Of a stretch of 64,000 bases of DNA, positions 12,561 through 21,895 are shown in pieces. The stretch lies in contig NC_088791.1 of assembly GCF_011386835.1 (NCBI RefSeq), forward strand, positions 7,006,998-7,070,997, in the 5' to 3' direction. Both the position numbers and the translations under genes were made by a program. Below the pieces are notes generated by a model. That model saw only the letters and a list, made by a program, of their open reading frames with translations. It was not told the origin of the DNA and ran no database searches. The stretch comes from Chrysemys picta bellii. Lineage: Eukaryota; Chordata; Testudines; Emydidae. Within the stretch, counting starts at the first letter, position 1. Each line of letters begins with the position of its first letter.

Positions 12561-13800
12561 GAAGTGTGTGGCCCAGCCTTGGGGAGCAGCGAGTTAGAAG
12601 CAGTTTAGGGTTCTTAAGGCTGCCGGCTCGAGGCCTGTCCCTTGTAATAGAGCAGAGTACTTTCCCTGCAGCACCTGCTCTTGCAGGTGTTAAAGCCCCT
12701 GTTCCCCCTGCCGAAAATTGTAGGGTGAGACCCAGGTTTTCCCAGCAAGCTCCCTGGTAGCCAGGTGCACGTACATTCTGACAGCTGCAGAGGAGCTTGG
12801 ACGTTTGTCTCTTTCACCCACTGACAAGTTGGCCCCATAAAAGATGTTACCTTGTGTCTGCACAATGACAGCCTGCTGCTGGCCCAGATTTCATCTGCAT
12901 GCAGTCATGGTTTCCATCCTTGTTTGTGTTCTGCTTAGCTGATAGCACTGGGGTTTGGGGAGAGACAAGTCGTGGGCCCCTGGATTCCCTTCTGAGGTTG
13001 GGATAGTCTGGCAGTTAGATTCCCCACTTCTATGCCATCACTGACTGCTGTTGGGCAAGTCACTTAGCCACTCTATACCCCATCAATATGAGGATACTGC
13101 AGGGCGATCCCATTTTTGTAAACTTCAATTTTCCAAACTCTCTTTACTCCCGTATTCGTTTATGTCCCTCAGCCTGATGCTGTCCATATGTTTTGAACCC
13201 CTGGTTTGTGAACATTTAGTGTGTCTCTAAGTCTTCTGTAAAAATAAACGTTTACCCACACCTTCCTCACACAGCTTTCGTGAGGCATAATAGATATAGC
13301 AATATCTTGTTGCAATCTGGGTATTATTGGACTGTCAATATACACTGTATTCACACCACACAAGAAATTCACTATTGACTCCATACACATCCTGACATGG
13401 GGAAGAGGTTTGCAGCCCCAATAGCAGGGTTTCAGCATTTTTTCCAGGAGGTTTATCACATTTTCCACCAGCTCAGTTTCTGGTTTCTGCTTTTCCGGCT
13501 GTCAATAATTTACAGAGAAGTAATGCAGGGTCCATGTGCAAGGGACACCGATCTGAGCGGGAGACTGGAATGAGTGATATCTCTCATAATCAAGTACAAC
13601 TGAGCAGCGAATGGGAGCAAACAGCTGTTCGACCTTGTGTGACCTTAGAGTGTTGCGATCTGGGAAATGTATTCTTGGGCCTGTCCAACTCTTTATATAC
13701 AGGCTGTTAGCGGAGCACAGTCGAATGTTACCAATGAATGAGCTTCTCCAATTGATTCTACTGCAATATTAATAACATTCTGGCTAATATGCCAAAGTGG
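12561..13800. other. Intergenic DNA upstream of UBE2H, nothing recognised
   Basis: CpG density drops sharply after 12560. There is a weak MIR-like phrase at about 13045-13080 ('GGGCAAGTCACTTAGCCACT'). No exon, RNA gene or clear transposon was recognised in the rest. Confidence 0.6.
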
Positions 13801-13804
13801 AAAG

Positions 13805-14045
13805 AAAGGCTGTGTAGTTTAGACATGGGGGCTGGAACGCCTAGGTTCTACTCCCACCTCTGCGATGGACTTTGGGCCGATAATTTAACTGTGCCTCAGT
13901 TTACCCATCTGGAAAATACAGCTAATAATACTTACCTGCCTCCTGGAGCAGGGGATTGTGTGACTAAGTTAATGAAAGTTTGCAAAACGTGTTGAGATCG
14001 TTGGATAAAAGTTACTATGGAAATGTAAACATTGTATGAAGATTG
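13805..14045 (+). repeat. MIR/CORE-SINE
   Basis: It reads in MIR sense order: 'ggctggaacgcctaggttctactcccacctctgc', then 'TGTGCCTCAGTTTACCCATCTGG', then 'aatacagctaataatacttacctgcctcc', then 'tgcaaaacgtgttgagatcg'. This is an ancient SINE with a tRNA-derived head and a CORE domain. Confidence 0.75.
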
Positions 14046-14206
14046 CAGAGCGTGTGTATGCACCTTCTACTGGATGGAATCGGTACTGTGCATTCAGAGG
14101 TCCTAGATTGCTAAGTGAGATTCTCCTCAAGCTCAAGTGGCGGGGGTTGGCACTTTTAGAGCAGGGGGATCAGAGCTCTGTTCCAGCCATCGCTGTGAAG
14201 CTTTGA

Positions 14207-14418
14207 GGGCTGGTCTGCACTGATTTTACATGGGCATAACTACGTCTCTCAGAGATGTGAAAAATCCACACCCTCGAGGGACATAGTTAAGAGGACCAAA
14301 TCCCCTGACCTAACCTGGATTAACTACAGCGACGGGAGAACCCTTCCATCGCTGTAGTAAGTGATTACGCTGACATGCTACGGCACTGCAGCTGTTGCTT
14401 TTTAAGTGTGGACATAGC
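14207..14418. mobile_element. MITE of the 'GTCTACACT' terminal-repeat family
   Basis: The left end 'GGCTGGTCTGCACTGATTTT' and right end 'aagtgtggacatagc' are imperfect inverted repeats. Other members with the same terminal theme lie at 18000, 20026 and 54184. No transposase is encoded. Confidence 0.55.
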
Positions 14419-14795
14419 ATGAGGTGTCTGTAGTGTACAGCAGGGCCAATCGGGGGGGCCAGGAGGCCATTTGGCCTGGGCCTCAAGCTGAAAGGGGGCC
14501 TCAAATTTAGGCACTTGGCAATTTTTTGGCACTTGATATGTTTCGCAACTTTTTTTTATGCACATCCTTATCAGACCAAAATGTGACCCACTCTCTCAGT
14601 TTAGAGCAGCAAATGTAAGCAAATAAGAGATGTTATTTGGTAAAAGACATAACAAAAAAATTAACTGATATAGATTTTGTCATATTAAAGAGTTAAAAAT
14701 GTTCATAATTATTAATAAAAATATATCGGTTCTGATGGCACAAGATTAGACCGTGTCCTCTCAGATCAGCTGATTATAAAAACAAACCACTACTA

Positions 14796-14955
14796 AGTAT
14801 CCGAGGGGGAGCCGTGTTAGTCTGGATCTGTAAAAAGCAACAGAGAGTCCTGTGGCACCTTTAAGACTAACAGATGTATTGGAGCATAAGGTTTTGTGGG
14901 TGAATTCACTCACGAAAGCTTATGCTCCAATACATCTGTTAATCTTAAAAGTGCC
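14796..14955 (+). mobile_element. Fold-back SINE-like repeat, copy A
   Basis: The head 'GGGGGAGCCGTGTTAGTCTG' leads into a body beginning at GTGGCACC (14852). The body then reverses at GAATTC (14902-14907) and runs back to GTGCCAC at about 14957. The two arms are about 53 bp with few mismatches. A 14-bp direct repeat, ACAAACCACTACTA, flanks it (14782-14795 and 14956-14969). This length suits LINE-mediated target-primed insertion rather than the 8 bp of hAT elements. Confidence 0.8.
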
Positions 14956-15295
14956 ACAAACCACTACTAGTGGCTGGTGCTGGGTCAAGTGCGTGTTGAA
15001 AGATAGAGAATTGTTACATTTTAGTGTCTTTATAGTTTCACATCTAGTTGACTAAGGAATTATTTATGTGTGAGACTTCCTCATTATTATCTTCATACGG
15101 TAGCTAAAAGAGGTGACTGACTGGTTGGTTGAGCCCCAGCTTGGTAGCTTGGCCATCATCATAGGCTTTCGTAGTCTATAGGCCCAGATTCAAGGGGACA
15201 TTTGTGAGGACAATCTTGTACAGTGAGTTTTGTGAGGACACACGTTTGAAATTTTTGGACATTATCCCTCTGTCTGTATCCGGGTCTGTGTTTAC

Positions 15296-15487
15296 TACAC
15301 CGCTACCTCGATATAACGCCACCCGATAGAACACAAATTTGGATATAACGCGGTAAAGCAGTGCTCCGGGGGGGCGGGGCTGTGCCCTCCGGTGGATCAA
15401 AGCAAGTTCAATATAACACGGTTTCATCTATAACGCGGTAAGATTTTTTGGCTCCCAAGGACAGCGTTATATCGAGGTGGAGGTGTA
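15296..15487 (+). mobile_element. Tigger-like (TcMar) MITE, 192 bp, copy 2
   Basis: It is the same length as the copy at 3756 and in the opposite orientation. The ends are 'TACACCGCTACCTCGATATA' and 'GTTATATCGAGGTGGAGGTG' followed by TA. It sits inside the 5' non-coding part of the hAT element. A repeat of TA lies outside both ends (TAC... and ...GTATATAT). Confidence 0.85.
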
Positions 15488-17538
15488 TATATATGTCATC
15501 CCTTTGTCTTCAGCTCAGCCTGTTATATTATACCTTGAGTTCTTGAGTTTTGATTCAGTGATAAGGATAATAACCTGTCTGACTGTTTCATTTTGTGTTC
15601 TTAATTAGTATTTCTTCATTTTAAGTCTTTTCAGCATTTGTGTACCATTCCGCATTTGCGTACATGTTTACAGAAGAATATTTCAAGTGTGGATAGGCTA
15701 CATAATAACCGTACAGATCACGATGAAGAGGAGATTTGAAAGTGGTGCAAGCAAGAGATGGTGAAAACAACTGAGTGAACCAGCAGCTAAGAGCTCAAAG
15801 CCAATAACTTCATTTCTCAAACCACTGGAAAACACACCTTCCCCAACAAACAATGCTACAGATAATGAAAACTCTGCAACTGCAACAGGTGATATTTCAA
15901 TGCCAATACCTGAACATGAGGACAGTAGTCAAGAAGGAGGTGTGCCAACAGTAACAGATGCAGCAGAAGATCCTGTGTATGTACGATCAAGACACTCAAC
16001 AGCAACAGGAAGATGTAGATCTTACGCAGCAAGAGCAATTCATGAGTACTAAAGGTTTGACTGTGACTGACATTGGAATTATTGACAAGAGCAATGCTGC
16101 CCAAATGCAATCTTTTCTTCCAATTAGTTGTTTTGAAATTCCGAGTAACATTCCCCGAGATGCTGATAATCCTGCTTTCCCTACTCATCTGCTGACAAAA
16201 ACTCTTCCAAATGGTGAGACCTGCACAAGAGACTGGTTATGCTGGAGTACGGAAAAACAATCTCTGTACTGTGCACCCTGCTTCATTTTGAACAGAAGTG
16301 CTGCAAATGCATCAGTTCTCTCTGATCAATCAGGATGGAGCATCAACAGAGGTTGGAGGAAGTTGAAAGACCCAACACCATCCGATGAGAGTTCAATGTC
16401 ACACAAAGAAAACTATGTTGCATGGAAATCAACCAGTAGGGCAGCATCAGCTGAAAATTCAGTTGAGAATTTACTCTTGACTGAACTCTCTACAGAAACT
16501 AATAACTGGAAAAAACTTCTTAAGCGCATCCTGAATGTCATCCTTTTCCTTTCTGAGCGGGGATTGGCTTTCTTCAGTTCCAGTCAACGTATTGATGATT
16601 GTGTAAATGGAAACTTTCTAGGCATAGTTGAGCTCCTCAGCAAATATGACCCACTTTTATCAGATCATGTTAAACGTGTTCGAGAATCGCAAGAGAGTCA
16701 AGCGCATGCAAGTTCATTATCTCTCCACACGCATACAAAACAAGTTTATTGAGCTAGGTGGGTCATTCGTACACACAATTCTTGATGAGATTCGAAATGC
16801 CAAGTATTTTTCAATCGTTGTTGATGCCACTCCAGATTGTTCTCACAAGGAACAGACCACTATGGTTATTCGATATTTTCAATTGAAGAAAGGTTTATTT
16901 TGTTTGATAATTTCACGAGAAAAACTGGAAAAGAAATTGCTGCTCGAGTACTAGCAATTCTAGGAGGTTTTAAGTTAGATTTTCAAGTCTGCTTTGGTCA
17001 AGCCTATGACAATGGATCTAATATGGCTGGGAAGTACAAAGGTGTACAAGCAGTTCTGCTTGAGCATAATTCAAACGGCATTTTCTCCAGCTGTGGAAAC
17101 CACACACTAAACCTTGTAGGTGTTGACTGTGCTGAATCATGCAAGGAGTCAATTACTTACTTTGGAACTGTTCAGCAAATGTACAATCTCTTCAATAACA
17201 GTCCACAAAGGTGGGAAATTCTAAAGCAATCTCTTCCTGTTTCACTGCATGGGATGTCCAAAACTAGATGGTCTGCCCGGATTGATGGTGTTCAACCAGT
17301 TGCGTGGCATTTGAATTCTGTGAGAAAGGCTTTAAACGAGCTTGAATCTCTCAGTCTCACTGCACAGGCTCGAACTGAACTTCAGTCTGTTCAGAAGCAC
17401 ATGTCCAAATTTGAATGCATTCTGATGTCATCTTTGTGGATGAAGCTACTTACAATGATCCACCAAACTAATCTGGTAATGGAAGCATGCAATGCTACAC
17501 TTGATGTTGAGAGGGATAACATTGAAAGTCTTATCAAT

Positions 17539-17734
17539 AAAAAGAAGAACAGGAGGACTTGTGGCACCTTAGAGACTAACAAATTTATTAGAGCATAAGC
17601 TTTCGTGGACTACAGCCCAAAGTGGGCTGTAGTCCACGAAAGCTTATGCTCTAATAAATTTGTTAGTCTCTAAGGTGCCACAAGTCCTCCTGTTCTTCTT
17701 TTTGCGGATACAGACTAACACGGCTGCTACTCTG
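17539..17734 (-). mobile_element. Fold-back SINE-like repeat, copy B (perfect 81-bp hairpin)
   Basis: The arms at 17539-17619 and 17623-17703 are exact reverse complements (81 bp each) around a 3-bp spacer. The head, on the minus strand 'TCAGAGTAGCAGCCGTGTTA', closes the right end. A 12-bp target duplication, AGTCTTATCAAT, lies at 17527-17538 and 17735-17746. The element interrupts the hAT transposase frame, and removing it restores continuous hAT sequence. Confidence 0.9.
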
Positions 17735-17999
17735 AGTCTTATCAATGACATTCAACAGATTGGTGAACAATGGGATGCGATCCTGACTGAGTCCAAATTA
17801 GTAGCACAGAATATTGGCATTTCACTGAGTTCTCCACCAATCGCAACTTACCTACTGAATCCGATGCCGAGCAGCATTATAGGGTCAATGTCTTCCTTGT
17901 CATCCTTGACTCTATTCAATCAGGTCTTACACGTCGATTTGAGTCACTGCAATTAATTTGTACACTTTTGGGGTTTCTTTGGCAGTTCAACAGACTGAG

Positions 18000-18261
18000 G
18001 GTACGTCTACACTTACCTCCAGGTCCGGCGGCAGGCAATCGATGTTCTGGGATCGATTTATCGCGTCTGGTCTAGACGCGATAAATCGATCCTGGAAGTG
18101 CTCGCCGTCGACGCCGGTACTCCAGCTTGGCGAGAGGAGTACGCGGCGTCGATGGGGGAGCCTGCCTGCCGCGTCTGGACCCGCGGTAAGTTCGGACTAA
18201 GGTACTTCGTAGCTGAATTTGCGTACCTTAGTCCGAAGTGGGGGGTTAGTGTGGACCAGGT
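18000..18261. mobile_element. MITE with internal 'GATCGATTTATCGCG' palindrome
   Basis: The ends 'GGTACGTCTACACTTA' and 'TTAGTGTGGACCAGGT' are imperfect inverted repeats, with the short direct repeat CTGAG on both sides (17995-17999, 18262-18266). A large internal palindrome is centred near 18070 (GATCGATTTATCGCGTC, then GACGCGATAAATCGATC). A second inverted pair around 18190-18240 is built on 'TTCGGACTAAGGTAC'. It is inserted in the hAT coding remnant and is CpG-rich compared with its host. Confidence 0.75.
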
Positions 18262-18433
18262 CTGAGTAATGAAGATCTACTTTCGGAAGCTGAACAATTT
18301 CAGCAACAGTACAACAAAGAAATCTCAAAAGATCTCAGTGATGAGGTCATCTTCCTCAAACAAATATACATAGCGGTAAATATGCCCAATGGCCTGTGAT
18401 GGGATGTTAGGTGGAGTGGGATCTGAGTACTAC

Positions 18434-18569
18434 AAAAAGAACAACAGAGGGTCCTGTGGCACCTTTAAGACTAACAGAAGTATTGGGAGCATAAGCTTTC
18501 GTGGGTAAGAACCTCACTTCTTCTTCTGTTGCTTTTTACAGATTCAGACTAACACGGCTACCCCTCTGA
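18434..18569 (-). mobile_element. Fold-back SINE-like repeat, copy C
   Basis: The plus strand shows body sequence from AAAAAGAACAACAGAGGGTC to 'acctcacttcttc'. It switches abruptly to the antisense head, 'ttctgttgctttttacagattcagactaacacgg...cctctga'. The body is therefore inverted relative to the head. The left flank CTGAGTACTAC (18423-18433) nearly repeats after copy D as CTGAGTTACTAC (19067-19078), so copies C and D share one target site in the CR1 tail. Confidence 0.75.
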
Positions 18570-18572
18570 TAC

Positions 18573-19066
18573 AAAAAGAACAGGAGTACTTGTGGCACCC
18601 GGGGCAGCTTTATGTATTTTGCCGCCCCAGGCACAGCAGTCAGGCGGCTTTCGGCGGCGCACCTGCGGGAGGTCCGCTGGTAACGCGGATTCGGCGGCAT
18701 GCCTGCGGGAGGTCTGCCGGTCCCGCGCCTTCGGCGTACCCGCCGCCGAATTGCTGCCAAAACCGTGCCACCAGCAGACCTCCCGCAGACATGCCGCCGA
18801 AGGCAGCCTGACTGCCGCCCTCACGGCGACCAGCAGGCCGCCTCCCACGGCTTGCCGCCCCAGGCACGCGCTTGGAGCGCTGGTGCCTGGAGCCGCCCCT
18901 CGTGGCACCTTAGAGACTAACAAATTTATTTGAGCCTAAGCTTTCGTGGGCTACAGCCCATTTCATCGGATGCATAGAATGGAAATAAATTTGTTAGTCT
19001 CTAAGATGCCACAAGTACTCCTGTTCTTTTTGCGGATACAGACTAACACGTCTGCTACTCTGAAAC
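18573..19066 (-). mobile_element. Fold-back SINE-like repeat, copy D, split by a MITE
   Basis: The body begins AAAAAGAACAGGAGTACTTG and is cut after GTGGCACC by the MITE at 18600-18901. It resumes and runs to 'gatgcatagaatggaa', then switches at about 18985 to the antisense 'ATAAATTTGTTAGTCTCTAA', ending in the antisense head 'cggatacagactaacacg...ctactctga'. This is the same fold-back plan as copies A-C. Confidence 0.75.
18600..18901. mobile_element. GC-rich hAT-type MITE with perfect 8-bp TSD
   Basis: It is flanked by GTGGCACC at 18592-18599 and 18902-18909. The ends CGGGGCAGCTT and, reversed, GAGGGGCGGCTCCAGG are imperfect inverted repeats. The body is built of 'TTCGGCGGCA' and 'CTGCGGGAGGTC' phrases and is dense in CpG. 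It is related in composition to the elements at 29443 and 32827. Confidence 0.8.
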
Positions 19067-20025
19067 CTGAGTTACTACAGAGAATTCTTTCCTGGGTGTC
19101 TGGCTGGTGAGTCTTGCCCACATGCTCAGGGTTTAGCTGATCGCCATATTTGGGGTCAGGAAGGAATTTTCCTCCAAGGCAGATTGGCAGAGGACTTGGG
19201 GTTTTTTTCGCCTTCCTCTGCAGCGTGGGGCACGGGTCACTTGCTGGAGGATTCTCTGCACCTTGAAGTCTTTAAACCACGATTTGAGGACTTCAATAGC
19301 TCAGACATAGGTTAGGGATTTGTTACAGGAGTGGGTGGGTGAGAGTCTGTGGCCTGCGTTGTGCAGGAGGTCAGACTAGATGATCATAATGGTCCCTTCT
19401 GACCTTAAAGTCTATGAGTCTATGATATTCCACGAATTTTAAATTGGATTGCAAGCCAAAGGAATTGCTTCAAGAAATACTCAAATTTGGACTCTCTGGG
19501 GTGTTTCCTAATATCACAATTGCATTGCATATTTTTGTCAGTTTGCCTGCATCAGGTGAACGTGTTGAAGCAGGTAAAGAACTATCACCGTTCAACTATG
19601 GGACAAGAGCGTTTGAATGGGCTCGCCATGCTTAATATCAACTGTGACATTGCACAAAAGCTAGATTTTTCCTCAATAATTAGTGCATTTGCACAGAAAA
19701 AGGCTAGAAAAGCATTTGTTAAATAAAAAAAACATTCAAATTATGTCTCACTCTTTTTTTGGTTCCTTATTTTGTTTTCATGTGTCGTCATTTTTTATTT
19801 TGATTATGGCGAGGGGCCTCAAAAGCTGGAAGTGGCCCGGGCGAAACACTTACTGCCTGCTCCACAGAGCTTGGCTTTGCTGTGCCATGTTTCCAGAGCC
19901 TCCTTGACTTGGTATGTGTCAAATCCAAGTTGTCTCAGGAAGATTCCCATACACTCTTCAGCAGCTGGGAGAAGTCTACAGCATCCAGCATCTCCAGATG
20001 CTGATCTTCCCATTGAAGTCGTAAT

Positions 20026-20310
20026 GGGTAAGTCTACACTGCAGCTAGAGTGAGCCTGGGTAGACAGACTTGTGCTAGCAGGGCTGGTGTAAGCACATGT
20101 GGACATTGTAGCACCAGCCAGAGGCTTGGGCTAGCCATCTGAGCTCAAGCCCACCCCACCCTTTGGGGTAAGTTTGGGTGGCTAGCCCCAGCCTTCCCCA
20201 GGAGCTGCAATATCCACACAGCTGTTTGTAGCACGCTAGCATGAGCCCTGCAAGCACAAGTCTGTTAACCGGGGCTGGGCGGCTTGCTCCCAGCTGCAGT
20301 GTAGACATAC
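20026..20310. mobile_element. MITE of the 'GTCTACACT' family
   Basis: The inverted ends are 'GGGTAAGTCTACACTGCAGC' and 'gctgcagtgtagacatac'. There is no coding capacity. I found no clear target duplication. Confidence 0.7.
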
Positions 20311-21425
20311 TCAAGCAGTTTTGCCATTAACTCCCTTGGGAGCAGAATTAGGTCAAGACTAAGCACTTTGGAAAATCCCACCCAACATTTTTGTAACTGC
20401 TCCTAGCACTCAGGGCCAGCTGCTGGTAACATTCAGTCCTCCCATCCTCCAGACACTCGCACACCAGTCACTGTGGGAACCCACCCCATGCAGAGATCCA
20501 GCAGAAGGCCTGTGCATCACTTAAGTCCCCCAAACTGGCCCCTGGCCATCCACCTCCATCTCTGCACCAGCTTCTGCACTGGTGTGGGCATGAGACGGGG
20601 TCACAGCATCTAGCACATCTTGCCACGGTCCTTCAGGTTGTGTCTTCCTGTAGTATCTGAGCAACTGCAATGATAATGCACACAGAAGCTAAAACCCAGC
20701 TTGAGTCTCAGATCCCATGTGGGGGTTGCTGAGCTGGCAGCTAATAACAACAAACTACCCAAAACAGTGCATTTGTTCTGGAGACACAATAAACACAGGA
20801 GCCCCGACATCCTTTTGAGAAAGTCACTTTTCAGAGTGGATCTGCACTCCAAATAACTTGCAGAAAGTCACACAGAGAGTCTGTGGCAGAACCCAGAATA
20901 GAACCCCCATTGTCTCATTCCTTAACCACAAGGACCTTACTCTCCCAGTCAATAGCTTATCTTTTGCTTTCTGCTTAATTTTGCTTCTCCCCATACCTTC
21001 CTTTTTTCCATTGTCTTTGCCATTTTTCTCATTCTCTGATCCCCTTCGCATTTACCCACTCATCCACTTTTGCACTAGGAGGAAAGCAGTTATGGTTCCT
21101 GTCTACACTGGAAAAATTCTCACCAGTTGTACTGCATTGATGCAATTACCAGAGACAACCCTCATGCTGGCCACTCCCCATCCACCTAGACACATCTCCT
21201 GTGCTGGAGGCAGGGAGGTGGGGATATAGAGTTGGCTACAATGGCTCTATGCTACCTGGAGGCAGGAGGGAATCCTGAGCTGGCCAACTCCACTGGTTTT
21301 CTGGTAGCTTTGTGCCACAGGAGAAGGACAAAGTAGGTGTAATGAAGATCTGGTCCAGTTTGTGATCACATAATTGCAGACTGTAGTGTAATGGAAACAT
21401 ACTAGGGGGCAGAGTTAAGGTTATG
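20311..21425. other. Intergenic DNA, nothing firmly recognised
   Basis: Mixed-composition DNA. A short 'CTGTCTACACTGG' phrase near 21100 may be the end of another MITE. No exon or RNA gene is seen. Confidence 0.5.
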
Positions 21426-21530
21426 TGGGCCACCTTAACTTGGCATTTCCTAACTTTTGTGTATTTAACTATGCAACCTTAATATAGATTTCTGTATATA
21501 ATAAAATAATGCTAACAATTAAACGTTACT
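21426..21530 (+). repeat. Unclassified 'CCTAACTTTTGAGTG' repeat, fragment
   Basis: 'cttggcatttcctaacttttgtgtatttaactatgcaaccttaatat' matches the core of the repeat found more completely at 30104, 45440 (inverted) and 47171. Only the right part is present. Confidence 0.6.
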
Positions 21531-21769
21531 AGTGCTGCTTGGAAAAGGCTCTACAGCATCCCTATAAAGTCCCATTAACCTGAGGGTGGTCAGATGATTA
21601 TATTTACCCAACAAGCAAGCAGAATATGACGCATTGTTTTTTTTCATGATCATCCTCAGTACTGTAAGGATGTTCATGAAGATTTGGCTAGACTGCTTTA
21701 CCAATATGAATTCACCCCTTCTATCCTCCCTCCCGCACCCCAGATGCAGTGAAAATTACAGATGGAACA

Positions 21770-21895
21770 ATTTAGGCACAGGCAAGTGAAGTAACTTGGC
21801 CCAAGTCACCAGTGAGTCAGTAGCACAGCCAGGAATAGAACCCAGGAGTCCTGGGGCACAGTCATCTGCACTAACCATTAGAGAACGCTTCCTCC
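21770..21895 (-). repeat. MIR/CORE-SINE
   Basis: The reverse-strand MIR order is visible: 'caagtgaagtaacttggcccaagtcacc', 'AGCCAGGAATAGAACCCAGG', 'agtcctggggcac', 'actaaccattagaga'. Confidence 0.75.

Larger units (their letters stand above)
18390..19434 (+). mobile_element. CR1-type 3' tail, split by SINE insertions
   Basis: The sequence 'gtgatgggatgttaggtggagtgggatctgag' resumes after the SINE pair as 'ttactacagagaattctttcctgggtgtc'. It ends with the CR1-like tail 'GGTCAGACTAGATGATCATA', then 'ggtcccttctgaccttaaagtc' and the terminal near-repeat 'TCTATGAGTCTATGAT'. It is inserted in the hAT element, which resumes at about 19435. Confidence 0.7.
15723..19726 (+). pseudogene. hAT transposase pseudogene (TTF zinc finger / DUF4371 / hAT dimerisation)
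   Basis: The start is ATG at 15723 (MKRRFESGASKRW, then a stop). A TTF-type zinc finger follows at about 16205-16290 (W..W then YCAPC). The RNase H-like DUF4371 region follows, with 'VVDATPDCSHKEQ' near 16820-16855 (first catalytic Asp) and 'YDNGSNMAG' near 17005. 'CGNHTLNLVGV' is near 17093-17125. The C-terminal dimerisation motif 'NYHRSTMGQERLNGLAML' is at about 19580-19635, ending at the stop at 19724. The frame changes near 16.70 and 16.88 kb, a SINE splits it at 17539, and later insertions split it again. It resembles ZMYM1-like hAT transposases and cannot encode an active enzyme. Confidence 0.85.
14441..19842 (+). mobile_element. Degraded autonomous hAT transposon with nested insertions
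   Basis: The outer limits are estimates. The left end has 'CAGGGCCAATCGGGGGGGCC' and then a GGCCTGGGCCTC phrase; the right end has 'GGGGCCTCAAAAGCTGG' then 'AGTGGCCCGGGC'. I could not find a matching target duplication. The element carries a transposase remnant at 15723-19726. Inside it lie four fold-back SINE copies, a Tigger-like MITE, a palindromic MITE, a GC-rich MITE and a CR1 tail, so only part of the span is original hAT sequence. Confidence 0.7.

Noticed and set aside
17391..17956. Two small frames with the same start peptide on opposite strands
   Set aside because: The identity simply reflects the 81-bp inverted repeat of the fold-back element.
15723..19726. A domesticated host gene of ZMYM1 type
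   Set aside because: The frame has early stops, two frame changes and several insertions, so it is a dead transposon copy.
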